The notes under the pieces: generated by a model | Database searches by the model: none | Told to the model about the DNA's origin: nothing | What the model saw: only the letters and a program-made list of their open reading frames with translations | Part shown: piece after piece, positions 27,766 to 36,278 of the stretch | Layout of the letters: the number at the start of each line of letters is the position of its first letter | How positions within the stretch are numbered: position 1 is the stretch's first letter | Assembly: GCA_003676145.1 (NCBI GenBank) | Contig: NAUB01000023.1 | Coordinates: 302,350 to 366,349 of the forward strand | Direction of reading: 5' to 3' | DNA length: 64,000 nt | DNA from: a gamma proteobacterium symbiont of Stewartia floridana | GTDB taxonomy: Bacteria > Pseudomonadota > Gammaproteobacteria > Chromatiales > Chromatiaceae | Program-made: the position numbers and the translations under genes

Positions 27766-28554
27766 ATGGCCATGCAAACCGATGAAAAGGCTCCGCAGTG
27801 CGGGGCCTTTTTGTTTGCCCTGCTGTTCTGCTTGCTGATGCTGCCGCTGACTCTGCAGGCGTCCGGCTGTCAGCCGTGCAATGCCGACCTGCAGCCGGTT
27901 GAGCGGGTGATCGATGGCGATACCCTGTTGATGCGATCGGGTGACAAACTGCGCCTGATCGGCATCAATACCCCGGAGCTGGGCCATTGGGGAAAACCGG
28001 GAGAGCCGGGCGGTCAGGCAGCGAAAGCCCTGCTGCAGCGACTTGTCAGGGAGAGCGACGGAAGCCTGGCGATCTGTCCCGGGGTTGAGAGAGAGGATCG
28101 ATACGGTCGGCAGCTGGTACATCTCTCCAATATCAATCGACAAAGTATCGCCGCCCGGTTATTACGCCAGGGTGCGGGCTGGGCGATCGCTGTACCGCCC
28201 AATCTGCGCAACAACCGATGCTATTTTGCAGCCGAATCCGAGGCCAGACGTGAACAGCTCGGAGTTTGGAAAAGATCTCCCGCCTCAGCCTCCGATCTGG
28301 ATGGAGATGAAACGGGATTTCACCATCTTCGAGGACGAATAGCCCGTGTTGGGGAGAGTCGAAGTGCCGTCTGGATGAACCTCGAAGGAGGCTTGGCACT
28401 GCGCATCACCTGGAAGGATTGGCAGGCCTTCCGGATCGATGATCCACAAGCACTGGTTGAGCGAAATGTGGAAGCCAGAGGCTGGCTCTACAAGCGCAAG
28501 GGCGAACAGCGTCTGAGGATTCGTCATCCCAGCGCGTTGCGCCTGCTGGATTGA
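27766..28554 (+). CDS. Secreted thermonuclease family (SNase-like) protein
   Basis: 262 residues from ATG 27766 (ATG 27772 equally possible; the open frame begins upstream at 27586 but overlaps rpmE). A hydrophobic signal (about 12-32) precedes a staphylococcal-nuclease OB-fold: VIDGDTLLMRSGDKLRLIGI carries the calcium Asp and the first catalytic Arg, NTPELG follows, then EREDRYGRQLVHL with the second Arg and AARLLRQGAGWA. A C-terminal OB-like region (about 180-260) is added. It probably degrades DNA or RNA outside the cytoplasm. The rpmE terminator hairpin spans codons 7-16. Confidence 0.88.
   Translation: MAMQTDEKAPQCGAFLFALLFCLLMLPLTLQASGCQPCNADLQPVERVIDGDTLLMRSGDKLRLIGINTPELGHWGKPGEPGGQAAKALLQRLVRESDGSLAICPGVEREDRYGRQLVHLSNINRQSIAARLLRQGAGWAIAVPPNLRNNRCYFAAESEARREQLGVWKRSPASASDLDGDETGFHHLRGRIARVGESRSAVWMNLEGGLALRITWKDWQAFRIDDPQALVERNVEARGWLYKRKGEQRLRIRHPSALRLLD
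27785..27812 (+). terminator. Rho-independent terminator of rpmE, inside the thermonuclease 5' coding end
   Basis: AAAAGGCTCCGC (27785-27796) pairs with GCGGGGCCTTTT (27800-27811) over 12 bp with one T-G wobble, loop AGT, ending in T5 (27808-27812). Confidence 0.85.
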
Positions 28555-28658
28555 TGGAATCAGACACTACACCAGCTCTCCCTCCCCTCCATTTGCCTCT
28601 TTCATGATCCTGCCCATTCTGTACACTACGCTAAATCAATCGAATAGCAGGAGCTTTC

Positions 28659-29783
28659 ATGACCAAGCATATCGGTATTCTCACCTCCGGCGGTGACAGC
28701 CCGGGTTTGAACGCGGCCATCCGTGGCGTGGGTAAGGCGGCGCAGGGTGCCTACGATATGGAGGTGATCGGGATTCGGGACGGTTTCCGCGGTCTGGTCG
28801 AGAATCGAACCATGCAGCTGGATCGAGGCGGCTTGTCAGGGATCCTGACCCGGGGCGGCACCATCCTGGGGACCAGCCGGGAAAAGCCTCACCGGATGCA
28901 TTTCAACGGCAAACGTCAGGACATGACCGATGTGATCGTTGAAAACTATCACGCCCATCATCTGGATGCGCTGGTCTGCATCGGCGGTGGCGGCACCCAG
29001 AAGAACGCCCTGCAGTTGATGGAAAAGGGCTTGAATGTCATCACCCTGCCAAAGACCATCGACAACGATGTGGCCCACACCGATACCACCTTTGGATTTG
29101 ATACGGCGCTTGGTATCGCCACCGATGCCATCGATCGCCTGCACAGTACGGCTCATAGCCACCACCGAATCATCGTAGTGGAGATCATGGGGCACCGGGC
29201 CGGCTGGCTGGCGCTTGGATCGGGGGTGGCCGGTGGCGCAGACGTGATTCTGTTGCCGGAGATTCCCTATGAGATCGAAAATGTTGCCGAGGCGATCAGA
29301 GGTCGTGCCGCCGGCGGCAAGCCGTTCAGCATCGTCGCTGTGGCAGAGGGCGCGCTTCCAAGGGGCGTGGCTGAAAAGGTTCAGGACCTGAGGGATAGAA
29401 AGCAGAAGGCCACAGACAAGAAACTGCGCAAACAGCTGAAGACGGAGCTGAGTGAGATAGAGTCACAATATTCCAACCATACCGTAACCCTCTCCCGCCA
29501 GCTGGAGGAGCTGACCGGTCTGGAGTCCCGAGTGACCATCCTCGGCTATCTGCAACGGGGAGGAACGCCCTCCGCTGCCGACCGGTTGCTGGCGACCCGC
29601 CTGGGTACCGCCTGTGTCGATCTGATTGCGGAGGAGCGCTATGGGGTGATGGTTGCATCCCGGGGTGACCAGGCTGTTCCAGTACCCCTGGTTGATGTGG
29701 CGGGATATAAAAAACTGGTGCCCGCGGATCATCCCTGGGTGATCAGTGCCAAACGGGTGGGTACCACATTTGGTGATGAGTAG
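28659..29783 (+). CDS. 6-phosphofructokinase, PfkA superfamily (atypical active site)
   Basis: 374 residues. It has the PFK fold signatures [14 protein letters not shown] (10-23), [20 protein letters not shown] (near 130) and the MGHRAGWLA loop. Two residues used to predict the phosphoryl donor disagree with classical PfkA: the usual GGDGS is GGGGT near residue 109, replacing the Mg-binding Asp by Gly, and PGTIDND is PKTIDND, where Lys marks PPi-dependent and group III enzymes. The GG-G of the ATP-type Gly104 is retained. I therefore call the reaction fructose 6-phosphate phosphorylation and leave ATP versus PPi open. Ribosome-binding site AGGAG precedes the ATG. Confidence 0.88.
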   Translation: MTKHIGILTSGGDSPGLNAAIRGVGKAAQGAYDMEVIGIRDGFRGLVENRTMQLDRGGLSGILTRGGTILGTSREKPHRMHFNGKRQDMTDVIVENYHAHHLDALVCIGGGGTQKNALQLMEKGLNVITLPKTIDNDVAHTDTTFGFDTALGIATDAIDRLHSTAHSHHRIIVVEIMGHRAGWLALGSGVAGGADVILLPEIPYEIENVAEAIRGRAAGGKPFSIVAVAEGALPRGVAEKVQDLRDRKQKATDKKLRKQLKTELSEIESQYSNHTVTLSRQLEELTGLESRVTILGYLQRGGTPSAADRLLATRLGTACVDLIAEERYGVMVASRGDQAVPVPLVDVAGYKKLVPADHPWVISAKRVGTTFGDE

Positions 29784-29919
29784 GCCCAACAGACCCTGAC
29801 AACGATCCAGACCGCTGCAGCTAAGCCTGGCTGAGGAAGCCCAGGCCTGTGTGCCCCGATTGCCCTACCCCTCTGAGTCAGCGCCTGTCGGATCACTGAG
29901 AACGCTTAGCTACCACGCC

Positions 29920-30669
29920 CTAAAACGGCATGAAGTTGCGCATGCCATTCATCACCGGGCTGACCGTATGAGACATGTTGCCCACATCGTGGGTCATCAC
30001 GCCCACATTGCGGTTCAGATGTCCCATGTTGCTGTTCATGCCTTTTACCTGGCTGGTCATGGATGACATGTTGCCGTTCAGTTCAGTGATGTTTTTGTTC
30101 ATGTTGTTGACGCCACTGGACATACTGGCGGTGTCCTGCCCGATGGAAGCGATATGACCCTGGATCCGATTCATATCCGCTGACATGCTGGTCATCGAGC
30201 TCTCCATCACATGCACCACATAGAAGAGATAGATCAGGGCGGCGACGGCAATCACCGTACCGGGCAGGGAAAACAGTTTGATTCGCTGGATCTTGTAGGT
30301 CTGCTCCTTTTCGATCGCTTCGAGACGCTCCTGCAGCAGCTTCTCACGCTCTTCGGCTTCCTCGTGGGTCTGCTGGAAGGCCGTGGTCAGGCGATCACTG
30401 AACTCCTCGATGATCTTCTCATGGTGATCTTCGCGAATCTGGTTGTCTTTGTGGATCTTGTCGAAAACCGACTGCAGGCCCTGCATCAAGCCGGGCAGGA
30501 CCCGGTTGTCGTTGGCAGACTTGGTGCTCTTGTCCGGGCCTGCGGTTTTAGCCGGCTGAGTCGAGGCACTCTTTTTTGCCGTACTCTTCTTTCTGCTGGT
30601 GGCGCTGCTCTTTGCTTTCGGGGCTGCCTTTTTCTTGGTTGTGCTGGTTGCCATGGGTCTACTGCTCAT
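29920..30669 (-). CDS. Unknown single-pass membrane protein with histone-H1-like N terminus
   Basis: 249 residues (an internal ATG at 30654 is an alternative start). Residues 1-50 are Lys/Ala/Ser/Thr-rich like the tail of histone H1-type proteins; 55-125 form an acidic coiled coil; one membrane helix is at about 128-150; the remaining 95 residues have a repeated Met-Asn-Ser heptad-like pattern (MNxN, MSSM, MxxN) that suggests a long periplasmic coiled coil. There are no Cys and no enzyme motif. I do not recognise the family. It stands alone, convergent with pfk. Confidence 0.7.
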   Translation of the reverse strand: MSSRPMATSTTKKKAAPKAKSSATSRKKSTAKKSASTQPAKTAGPDKSTKSANDNRVLPGLMQGLQSVFDKIHKDNQIREDHHEKIIEEFSDRLTTAFQQTHEEAEEREKLLQERLEAIEKEQTYKIQRIKLFSLPGTVIAVAALIYLFYVVHVMESSMTSMSADMNRIQGHIASIGQDTASMSSGVNNMNKNITELNGNMSSMTSQVKGMNSNMGHLNRNVGVMTHDVGNMSHTVSPVMNGMRNFMPF

Positions 30670-31043
30670 CTGGGTATCAAGGAGGGGGAGGGTAGTTAAG
30701 TTTATAATAAAAAGCTTATTCGCTTATATGATTTTGTTCACGCTTCTGAACATTGTAGAGTTCAGTCGTCCCAGACCGTTGTGGCGCATACTGATGTGAT
30801 TGAGGTCGGAAGAAGTTGGGTCAGCTCAAGAAGATCAACCGCCAATGGACGCCAATCACCGCGAAGCTTCGCTAATAAAATCCGCTAATATGAGAATCTT
30901 ATGCGGCATTTTGCGGTGGGTGATTGGCGTTCATTGGCGGTTTAGTCTCTTGAGCAAGTGCCATTTCCGGCGTGTTGCGCCTTGCACCCCAAAAGCATTT
31001 TCTGCGGGAAATCCCTGGATGGGATCAATCGCGTCTGCTTCCG
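30670..31043. other. 374-base intergenic region with a hairpin repeat
   Basis: Apart from the repeat at 30824-30955 there is an AT-rich stretch (30690-30760), the likely promoter of the minus-strand gene at 30669. Downstream of the repeat, GTTGCGCCTTGCAC (near 30975) resembles GTTGCGCCTGGCAC next to copy 1 at 18185-18198. No gene seen. Confidence 0.5.
30824..30955. repeat. Long hairpin repeat A, copy 3
   Basis: The outer arms GCTCAAGA/TCTTGAGC (30824-30831 and 30948-30955) enclose inner arms starting AACCGCCAATGGACGCCAAT at 30837 and ending in GGCGGTT at 30942. The arms match copy 1 at 18217-18313; centre sequences differ. Confidence 0.85.
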
Positions 31044-32291
31044 TCAGGGCTTTTCGGTGAGCAGTTGGTTCAGGGTGTCGACCACCTCCTGGCTGTCCCA
31101 GTTGATGGCGCGGTTGGCTGAATAGCGTATCCTGCCTGCCCGGTCGATGATGAAAGAGCTGGGGAAACTGAAGACCTGCCAGTTGAGAGAGGTCTCTCCG
31201 TCCTGATCCATCAATACTGGAAAATCGACCGGAATGCGTTGCAAAAAATCGGCCATCTCCTCCGGTGTCTCACGAAAATCGATGGAGATGATCTCGATAT
31301 CCCGGTCTTTGAAGATCGCTTGCAGGCGATTCAGGGAGGGAATCTCCTCAACGCAGGGCGGACACCAGGTTGCCCAGAAATTGATCAATCCCACCCGCCC
31401 CTGCAGCACGCTGCTGTCGAGACGTTTTCCCTCGATGTCTGCCAGATCAAAGTTGGGGGCGCTGCTCGGATTATCCAGTTGTACCAGCGAACGGATCACC
31501 TGGGGCTCGGTTTCGGCGGCATTCAATGGCAGTGGTTGAAGCGGCTTGGGGTGGTGATCCATCAGTGCTGCAAACTGTTTGATCTGTTGCGGGATACGTT
31601 GTGTCGCCTCGATATCCCTCTGAGTCGGTTTGTGCTCCTCATCATCCATGATGAACCAGTCCCGAACCTCCGGTACCAGATAGAGATAACTTGGAGAGCC
31701 GGATTGCCAGAGTGCGGAGAGCACCTCTTTCATGCGTAAGCGATGGCTGCCCAATGATGGTTGATAGATCATCAGGGGTGTATTGGTGGCGTACAGAATC
31801 GGATCGACGCTTGGCGGCTCACCGGCAATCGGCGCCGGGCCGAACAGATTCGGGTAGAAGAGAACCGCCCCGGTGAAACGGGAATCTTCAGCTTCTGACT
31901 GCCACTGACGCACGCCCCGCAACAGGGGCAGGGGCATTCGATCATAGGCAGCCAGTACGATCCGCTTGTCGCTCTGCTGGTGGGCGGTACTGAGTATCGC
32001 CGCCACACCGGTACCATTCAGCGTGCGGATCTCTTCACTGGAGCGGGGCAGAAAATAGGCTTCCAGCAGGTCGACGCGCCATACCTCGATACCGGCCTTG
32101 GCAATATTGTTCAGCAAACTCTCAAACAGAGGGCGATGTTCATCGTGATCGACCAGCCAGATCATCAGCAGTTCCCCGTCTGCCGGTGTAACCTGGATGG
32201 TAATGTCGTTGCCCTCAGAGTCCGTCAGGTTGATTTCATTCCCGTAGACGTTATAACTGAATAGCGTGAGTAGAAGTAAAAGCAGTCTCAT
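31044..32291 (-). CDS. Fusion of an alpha/beta-hydrolase-like region and a TlpA thioredoxin domain
   Basis: 415 residues with a signal peptide (1-17). Residues about 20-235 look like an alpha/beta-hydrolase-type fold (strand-rich ELLMIWLVD, RIVLAAYDRMPLP, GAVLFYPNLFG) without the GxSxG nucleophile elbow. Residues about 280-410 form a TlpA/ResA-type thioredoxin domain with NFWATWCPPCVEEIPSL, so the redox CxxC is WCPPC near residue 308, and the cis-Pro loop region FPSSFIID. The likely role is periplasmic thiol reduction or oxidation, with the first domain as a binding module. It is divergent from the secreted dienelactone hydrolase gene. Confidence 0.82.
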   Translation of the reverse strand: MRLLLLLLTLFSYNVYGNEINLTDSEGNDITIQVTPADGELLMIWLVDHDEHRPLFESLLNNIAKAGIEVWRVDLLEAYFLPRSSEEIRTLNGTGVAAILSTAHQQSDKRIVLAAYDRMPLPLLRGVRQWQSEAEDSRFTGAVLFYPNLFGPAPIAGEPPSVDPILYATNTPLMIYQPSLGSHRLRMKEVLSALWQSGSPSYLYLVPEVRDWFIMDDEEHKPTQRDIEATQRIPQQIKQFAALMDHHPKPLQPLPLNAAETEPQVIRSLVQLDNPSSAPNFDLADIEGKRLDSSVLQGRVGLINFWATWCPPCVEEIPSLNRLQAIFKDRDIEIISIDFRETPEEMADFLQRIPVDFPVLMDQDGETSLNWQVFSFPSSFIIDRAGRIRYSANRAINWDSQEVVDTLNQLLTEKP

Positions 32292-32468
32292 GTCGCGGAT
32301 GGTACCGGTTTTGTAGTGGGCAGTGCCACCCTGACTCGGGCCTATCAGAGGCCTTGAAGATTAAAACATTCTGTATAGGCATTGATCGACCGGATCTACG
32401 TGTCGACCGGTTACTCCCGGCTTATTCAGTTTTTACCTGCTAAGAGAATCAATAATGAGGATGGAGTG

Positions 32469-33257
32469 ATGAAACCAAGCATATTCGGAATCTTTCTGTA
32501 CGCTATTTCACTGGCTGCCGGTGCTGCCGTGGTGGGTGAGCCGGTGGAGTACCGTTATGGCGGCACCCTGATGAAAGGCTATCTGGCTTATGACGATGCT
32601 GTGATGGAGAAACGTCCGGGTATTCTGGTGGTGCATGAGTGGTGGGGGCACAATGAGTACGCCCGCAACCGGGCGAAACAGTTGGCCGGTATGGGTTTTA
32701 CCGCACTGGCGGTGGACATGTATGGTGACGGTAAACTGGCCAACCACCCAAAGGATGCGGGTAAATTCGCAGGTGAAGTGAAGAAAAACATGGCTGTGGC
32801 GACCGAAAGATTCAAGGCAGCCATGAGCCTGTTGCAGAACCATAAAAGTGTCGCCGCAGAGGATATCTCAGCGATCGGTTACTGTTTTGGTGGCGGAATC
32901 GTCCTGGAGATGGCTCGCCGCGGGCTGGATCTCGATCTGGTAGGAAGTTTTCATGGTAGCTTGCCGGCAGTAAAACCGGCCGAGAAGGGTGTGGTCAAAG
33001 CCGAGGTGCTGGTTTTCAATGGAGCGGATGACCCGTTTGTAAAGCAGGAGCACATCGACGCCTTCATGGCGGAAATGGCCCATGCCAATGTGAAACACAG
33101 CTTCATCAACTATGCAGGGGCCAAACACTCGTTTACCAACCCGGATGCGGATAAGTTTGGTAAGCAGTTTGAGTTGCCGCTGGCTTATGACAAACAGGCG
33201 GATCAGCAATCCTGGGCGGCTCTGAGTGAGGCGTTGAACAGCATCTACAAGCGCTAG
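32469..33257 (+). CDS. Exported dienelactone hydrolase family protein
   Basis: 262 residues from ATG 32469 with a GGAG ribosome-binding site (the frame opens upstream at 32382). A signal peptide (about 1-19) precedes an alpha/beta-hydrolase: VVHEWWGHNEYARNRA holds the conserved Glu, GYCFGGG near 138 holds the Cys nucleophile, GADDPFV the Asp and AKHSFTN the His. That Cys-Asp-His triad is typical of dienelactone hydrolases. The natural substrate of the exported members is unknown. It is followed by a 10-bp hairpin. Confidence 0.9.
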   Translation: MKPSIFGIFLYAISLAAGAAVVGEPVEYRYGGTLMKGYLAYDDAVMEKRPGILVVHEWWGHNEYARNRAKQLAGMGFTALAVDMYGDGKLANHPKDAGKFAGEVKKNMAVATERFKAAMSLLQNHKSVAAEDISAIGYCFGGGIVLEMARRGLDLDLVGSFHGSLPAVKPAEKGVVKAEVLVFNGADDPFVKQEHIDAFMAEMAHANVKHSFINYAGAKHSFTNPDADKFGKQFELPLAYDKQADQQSWAALSEALNSIYKR

Positions 33258-33268
33258 TCGGTTCTCTT

Positions 33269-33298
33269 CAAGTGCTGCGCCAGCGTGAGCAGCACTTG
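33269..33298. terminator. Hairpin between convergent genes
   Basis: A perfect 10-bp stem, CAAGTGCTGC (33269-33278) with GCAGCACTTG (33289-33298), 10-base loop, between the stop of the dienelactone hydrolase gene and the stop of the CPXCG gene. No long T-run. Confidence 0.5.
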
Positions 33299-33313
33299 TT
33301 GAGCTCAAGTTGG

Positions 33314-33499
33314 CTACTCGTCATCGCGTATTGCAATCAATTGGATCTGCGGGTTGCAGGAGATCTGTAGCGTAATGGGCCGGCAACAGACAGTGCAGTC
33401 CTCGATGTAGCTCTGCTGGGGGATGCTGCGATCGATCAGAGCCTCGTTCTCCTCCCCGCAGTAGGGGCAGAGGTAGCTTCTGCTTTCAAGCAGGTTCAA
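33314..33499 (-). CDS. CPXCG motif-containing cysteine-rich small protein
   Basis: 61 residues. CPYCGEEN (Cys11, Cys14) and DCTVCCRP (Cys35, Cys38, Cys39) form a probable zinc ribbon, and the whole protein fits the CPXCG family of small cytoplasmic proteins found widely in gammaproteobacteria. Function unknown; metal binding is likely. Start codon 11 bases after the stop of the upstream unknown gene, so both are on one transcript. Confidence 0.85.
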   Translation of the reverse strand: MNLLESRSYLCPYCGEENEALIDRSIPQQSYIEDCTVCCRPITLQISCNPQIQLIAIRDDE

Positions 33500-33510
33500 A
33501 GCGCTCCCAC

Positions 33511-34281
33511 CTACTCGCTGCAGAGCATCCGTCGGCAGACGCTTTTCGCCCGGTTTCTGGCATGCGCCTCGATGTACTTTGCGTAGCGTATTTTTGTCGC
33601 ATCATAGCGGCTCTCCTGCTTTAGCTCATCGAGCAGCGATGCAGGCAGGTCACGAAGCCAGTTGGTGATATATCGCTCCCGGCCTCCCTGGATCTCGCAG
33701 CGTTCGGCATGAGCCACCTGAATCAGCAGTTTGGTCGAGATCCGCTTGGCATCCGTCTCGACCCAGCTTTTAATCGGTTCATCGGCAGAGCAGTAGATTT
33801 TCTGGCAGTCGTTGAAACAGCCTTTGCTGATCGCCTGGCTGCGATGAATGGTGATCTTTTCCAGGCTGATCTGAGAGAAAAAGGTGGAGAGTTTGTTGAG
33901 GGTGGATTCCGGTATGTTGACGGTCTCCCCAAGCTGAGTCTCGACAGCACGCTCAACCAGTTGATCAAACTGCTGTAACAGGCGTTGCCGCTTGTCATTC
34001 ACGGCGCTCTTCTGTTGCAGGGTGGCCGGGCGCTCGTGGCGTAAGTCGCGACAGGCCATATATTCAGCGCCCGGTGCCTGGTTGAAACGCTCCAGGACCT
34101 CAAACCCCAGCGGGCATCTGTTGCGCGAGACAAAACAGGGTAAACGGTTTTCCACCCGGTAGTCGTTGCATACCGTTACGGCCTTCTGTCGGTTACTTCT
34201 TGACTCTTTGTGGCGATCCGCAGCGGCTGGCAGCGAGACGGCCAGGCCGATGATGATCAAAATGAGTATCCGTCGGTACAT
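33511..34281 (-). CDS. Exported Cys-containing protein of unknown function
   Basis: 256 residues with a signal peptide (1-21, ending PAAA-D). The mature protein has ten Cys, among them KGCFNDCQKIYC (CxxxCxxxxC) and, at the very end, CRRMLCSE, suggesting disulfides. A long helical part (about 85-130) lies between. I do not recognise the family. It is co-transcribed with the CPXCG gene and lies 123 bases downstream of ppk2. Confidence 0.7.
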   Translation of the reverse strand: MYRRILILIIIGLAVSLPAAADRHKESRSNRQKAVTVCNDYRVENRLPCFVSRNRCPLGFEVLERFNQAPGAEYMACRDLRHERPATLQQKSAVNDKRQRLLQQFDQLVERAVETQLGETVNIPESTLNKLSTFFSQISLEKITIHRSQAISKGCFNDCQKIYCSADEPIKSWVETDAKRISTKLLIQVAHAERCEIQGGRERYITNWLRDLPASLLDELKQESRYDATKIRYAKYIEAHARNRAKSVCRRMLCSE

Positions 34282-34404
34282 GGTTTATGCCGGTGCCATT
34301 GGTCAGCAGCTCTGTTGTAATGTGGCGAGAAATTATGATTGTTAAAACCTATTATGACCCCACTAATCGATATCCGCCATAGCCGATTTACCAGAGCCAC
34401 CTGT

Positions 34405-35289
34405 TCAGCTCGACGAGTTCTCATGCTCAAGCAGATGGCGCATCTGGTTGAACTGCTGTAATTCGTCCTTATCGACCTGAGGATATTGCGGTGCCATGGA
34501 TTGCAATGTTTTGCGGATGATTTTTGCAACCTGCCAACGCATATAGGGCTTGTTGTCTGCCGGTATGGCATACCAGGGTGCCCAGGGCTTGGAGGTGGCG
34601 GCCAGGGTCTCATGATAGGCCTTCATGTAGTCGTCCCAATGGGCTCTCTCTTCAACATCCTTAATGGAAAACTTCCAATGTTTGTGCGCCTCGTTGAGGC
34701 GGGAGAGAAAGCGCATCCGTTGCTCTTCCTTGCTGACATTGAGCCAGAATTTGAGGATTACCGTACCGTTGAGCGCCAGGTGTTGCTCGAATTGGCGGAT
34801 CGAGGCAAAGCGCTGCTGCCACAGATCGTTCAGCTCCGATGGAATATTGATGCGCTGGGATTCCAGGTATTGGGGGTGGACCCGAACCACCAGGGTCTCT
34901 TCGTAATAGCTTCGATTGAATATACCGATGCGTCCCCGTTCAGGCAGTGCACGGGTGGTACGCCAGAGAAAATCGTGGTCCAGCTCGAGTTTCGACGGTT
35001 GCTTGAATGAGAACACCTGACAACCGCTGGGATCGATACCGGTCATCACAGCGCGGATTGTGCTGTCTTTGCCGGCCGCATCCATGGCCTGAAAAAGGAT
35101 CAGAAGTGCCCGTCGGTCCTCTGCATAGAGACGGCGTTGCAGATCATCCAGGTAGTCGATCTCTTCGGCGAGATTTTTTTTACAACGCTTTTTACCTGGT
35201 ACGTCATCCGGTGGCTGGGTGGTCAGCTCTTTGATTTTCAAACCGCCATCCAGTGGCACCAGATAAGGACTGTCGATTGGGCTGCTCAA
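34405..35289 (-). CDS. ppk2: Polyphosphate kinase 2 family protein
   Basis: 294 residues from TTG 35289. An AGGAG ribosome-binding site six bases upstream decides this start; the open frame runs to 35367 but the upstream part covers repeat DNA. PPK2 enzymes move phosphate between polyphosphate and nucleotides. The Walker A-like AMDAAGKDST is at 68-77, Walker B-type RIGIFNRSYYEETLVVRVHP follows, and the lid has RLNEAHKHWKFS and the RAHWDDY segment. Class I, II or III specificity (ADP, AMP or both) is not clear from the motif alone. Confidence 0.9.
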   Translation of the reverse strand: MSSPIDSPYLVPLDGGLKIKELTTQPPDDVPGKKRCKKNLAEEIDYLDDLQRRLYAEDRRALLILFQAMDAAGKDSTIRAVMTGIDPSGCQVFSFKQPSKLELDHDFLWRTTRALPERGRIGIFNRSYYEETLVVRVHPQYLESQRINIPSELNDLWQQRFASIRQFEQHLALNGTVILKFWLNVSKEEQRMRFLSRLNEAHKHWKFSIKDVEERAHWDDYMKAYHETLAATSKPWAPWYAIPADNKPYMRWQVAKIIRKTLQSMAPQYPQVDKDELQQFNQMRHLLEHENSSS

Positions 35290-35308
35290 TGGGCTCTCCT
35301 GGGAACTG

Positions 35309-35345
35309 TTAGGGCCCGTCGACACCAATCCAATACATCCTGTTG
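35309..35345 (+). repeat. Dispersed repeat B, copy 2
   Basis: Starts TTAGGGCCCGTCGACAC and ends CCTGTTG; it aligns ungapped with 18151-18187 and lies directly upstream of the ppk2 ribosome-binding site. Confidence 0.55.
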
Positions 35346-35381
35346 TAGTTGAAAAAGTGCCAATCAAGGCCCGACTGCTGA

Positions 35382-36251
35382 TCAGCCAAGCAGTTGTGCC
35401 ATCCGTTGTCCCATCTCCGCCGGGGAGCGCACAACCTGGGCGCCGGCTGATTCCAGCGCCTCGAATTTGGCGTCCGCGGTGCCTTTGCCGCCACTGATGA
35501 TGGCGCCCGCGTGTCCCATGCGTTTACCGGGAGGTGCGGTCACACCGGCAATATAGGCAACAACTGGTTTGCTGACATGTTGTTTAATATAGTCTGCGGC
35601 TTCCTCTTCCGCAGAGCCGCCGATTTCACCGACCATGATGATGCCTTCCGTCTGCTCATCCTCTTCGAACAGCTTCAGGCAGTCGATGAAACTGGTGCCA
35701 TTGATCGGATCGCCGCCGAGTCCCACACAGGTACTCTGGCCAAGTCCTGCCTGAGTGGTCTGGTGGACCGCCTCGTAGGTCAGGGTGCCGGAGCGGGACA
35801 TGACGCCGACTCTGCCGGGTTTGTGGATCACCCCCGGCATGATGCCTATCTTACAGGCGCCAGGGGTTATGATGCCTGGGCAGTTGGGGCCGATCAAGCG
35901 GGCAGGATAGCTTTTGAGTGCCTCTTTGACCTTCAGCATATCGAGAATCGGAATGCCTTCAGTGATACAGGCGATGACCCGGATGCCTGCATCGGCCGCT
36001 TCAATGATGGCATCCGCGGCAAAGGGTGGTGGTACATAGATCATGCTGGCGTCCGCGCCGGTTTCGGCAACGGCGTCGTGGACGGTGTCGAATACCGGAC
36101 GATCCAGATGACTCTGCCCTCCTTTGCCCGGGGTTACGCCTCCGACCAGGTTGGTACCATAGGCGATCGCCTGTTCCGAATGAAAAGTACCTTGCTTGCC
36201 GGTAAAACCCTGGCAGATGACTTTGGTGTTGTTGTCTACAAGAATGCTCAT
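35382..36251 (-). CDS. sucD: Succinyl-CoA synthetase (ADP-forming), alpha subunit
   Basis: 289 residues, same length as E. coli SucD. With SucC it converts succinyl-CoA to succinate with formation of ATP in the TCA cycle. The CoA-binding Rossmann part has [12 protein letters not shown], followed by [12 protein letters not shown]; the phosphorylated His sits in [15 protein letters not shown] near residue 246. It is 27 bases downstream of sucC in one operon. Confidence 0.97.
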   Translation of the reverse strand: MSILVDNNTKVICQGFTGKQGTFHSEQAIAYGTNLVGGVTPGKGGQSHLDRPVFDTVHDAVAETGADASMIYVPPPFAADAIIEAADAGIRVIACITEGIPILDMLKVKEALKSYPARLIGPNCPGIITPGACKIGIMPGVIHKPGRVGVMSRSGTLTYEAVHQTTQAGLGQSTCVGLGGDPINGTSFIDCLKLFEEDEQTEGIIMVGEIGGSAEEEAADYIKQHVSKPVVAYIAGVTAPPGKRMGHAGAIISGGKGTADAKFEALESAGAQVVRSPAEMGQRMAQLLG

Positions 36252-36278
36252 CTTAATCTGATCCTGTCTGGCGTGGTT

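Noticed and set aside
28659..29783. Clear PPi-dependent phosphofructokinase
   Set aside because: Lys in PKTIDND suggests it, but the PPi-type GGDD is absent, so the assignment is left open.
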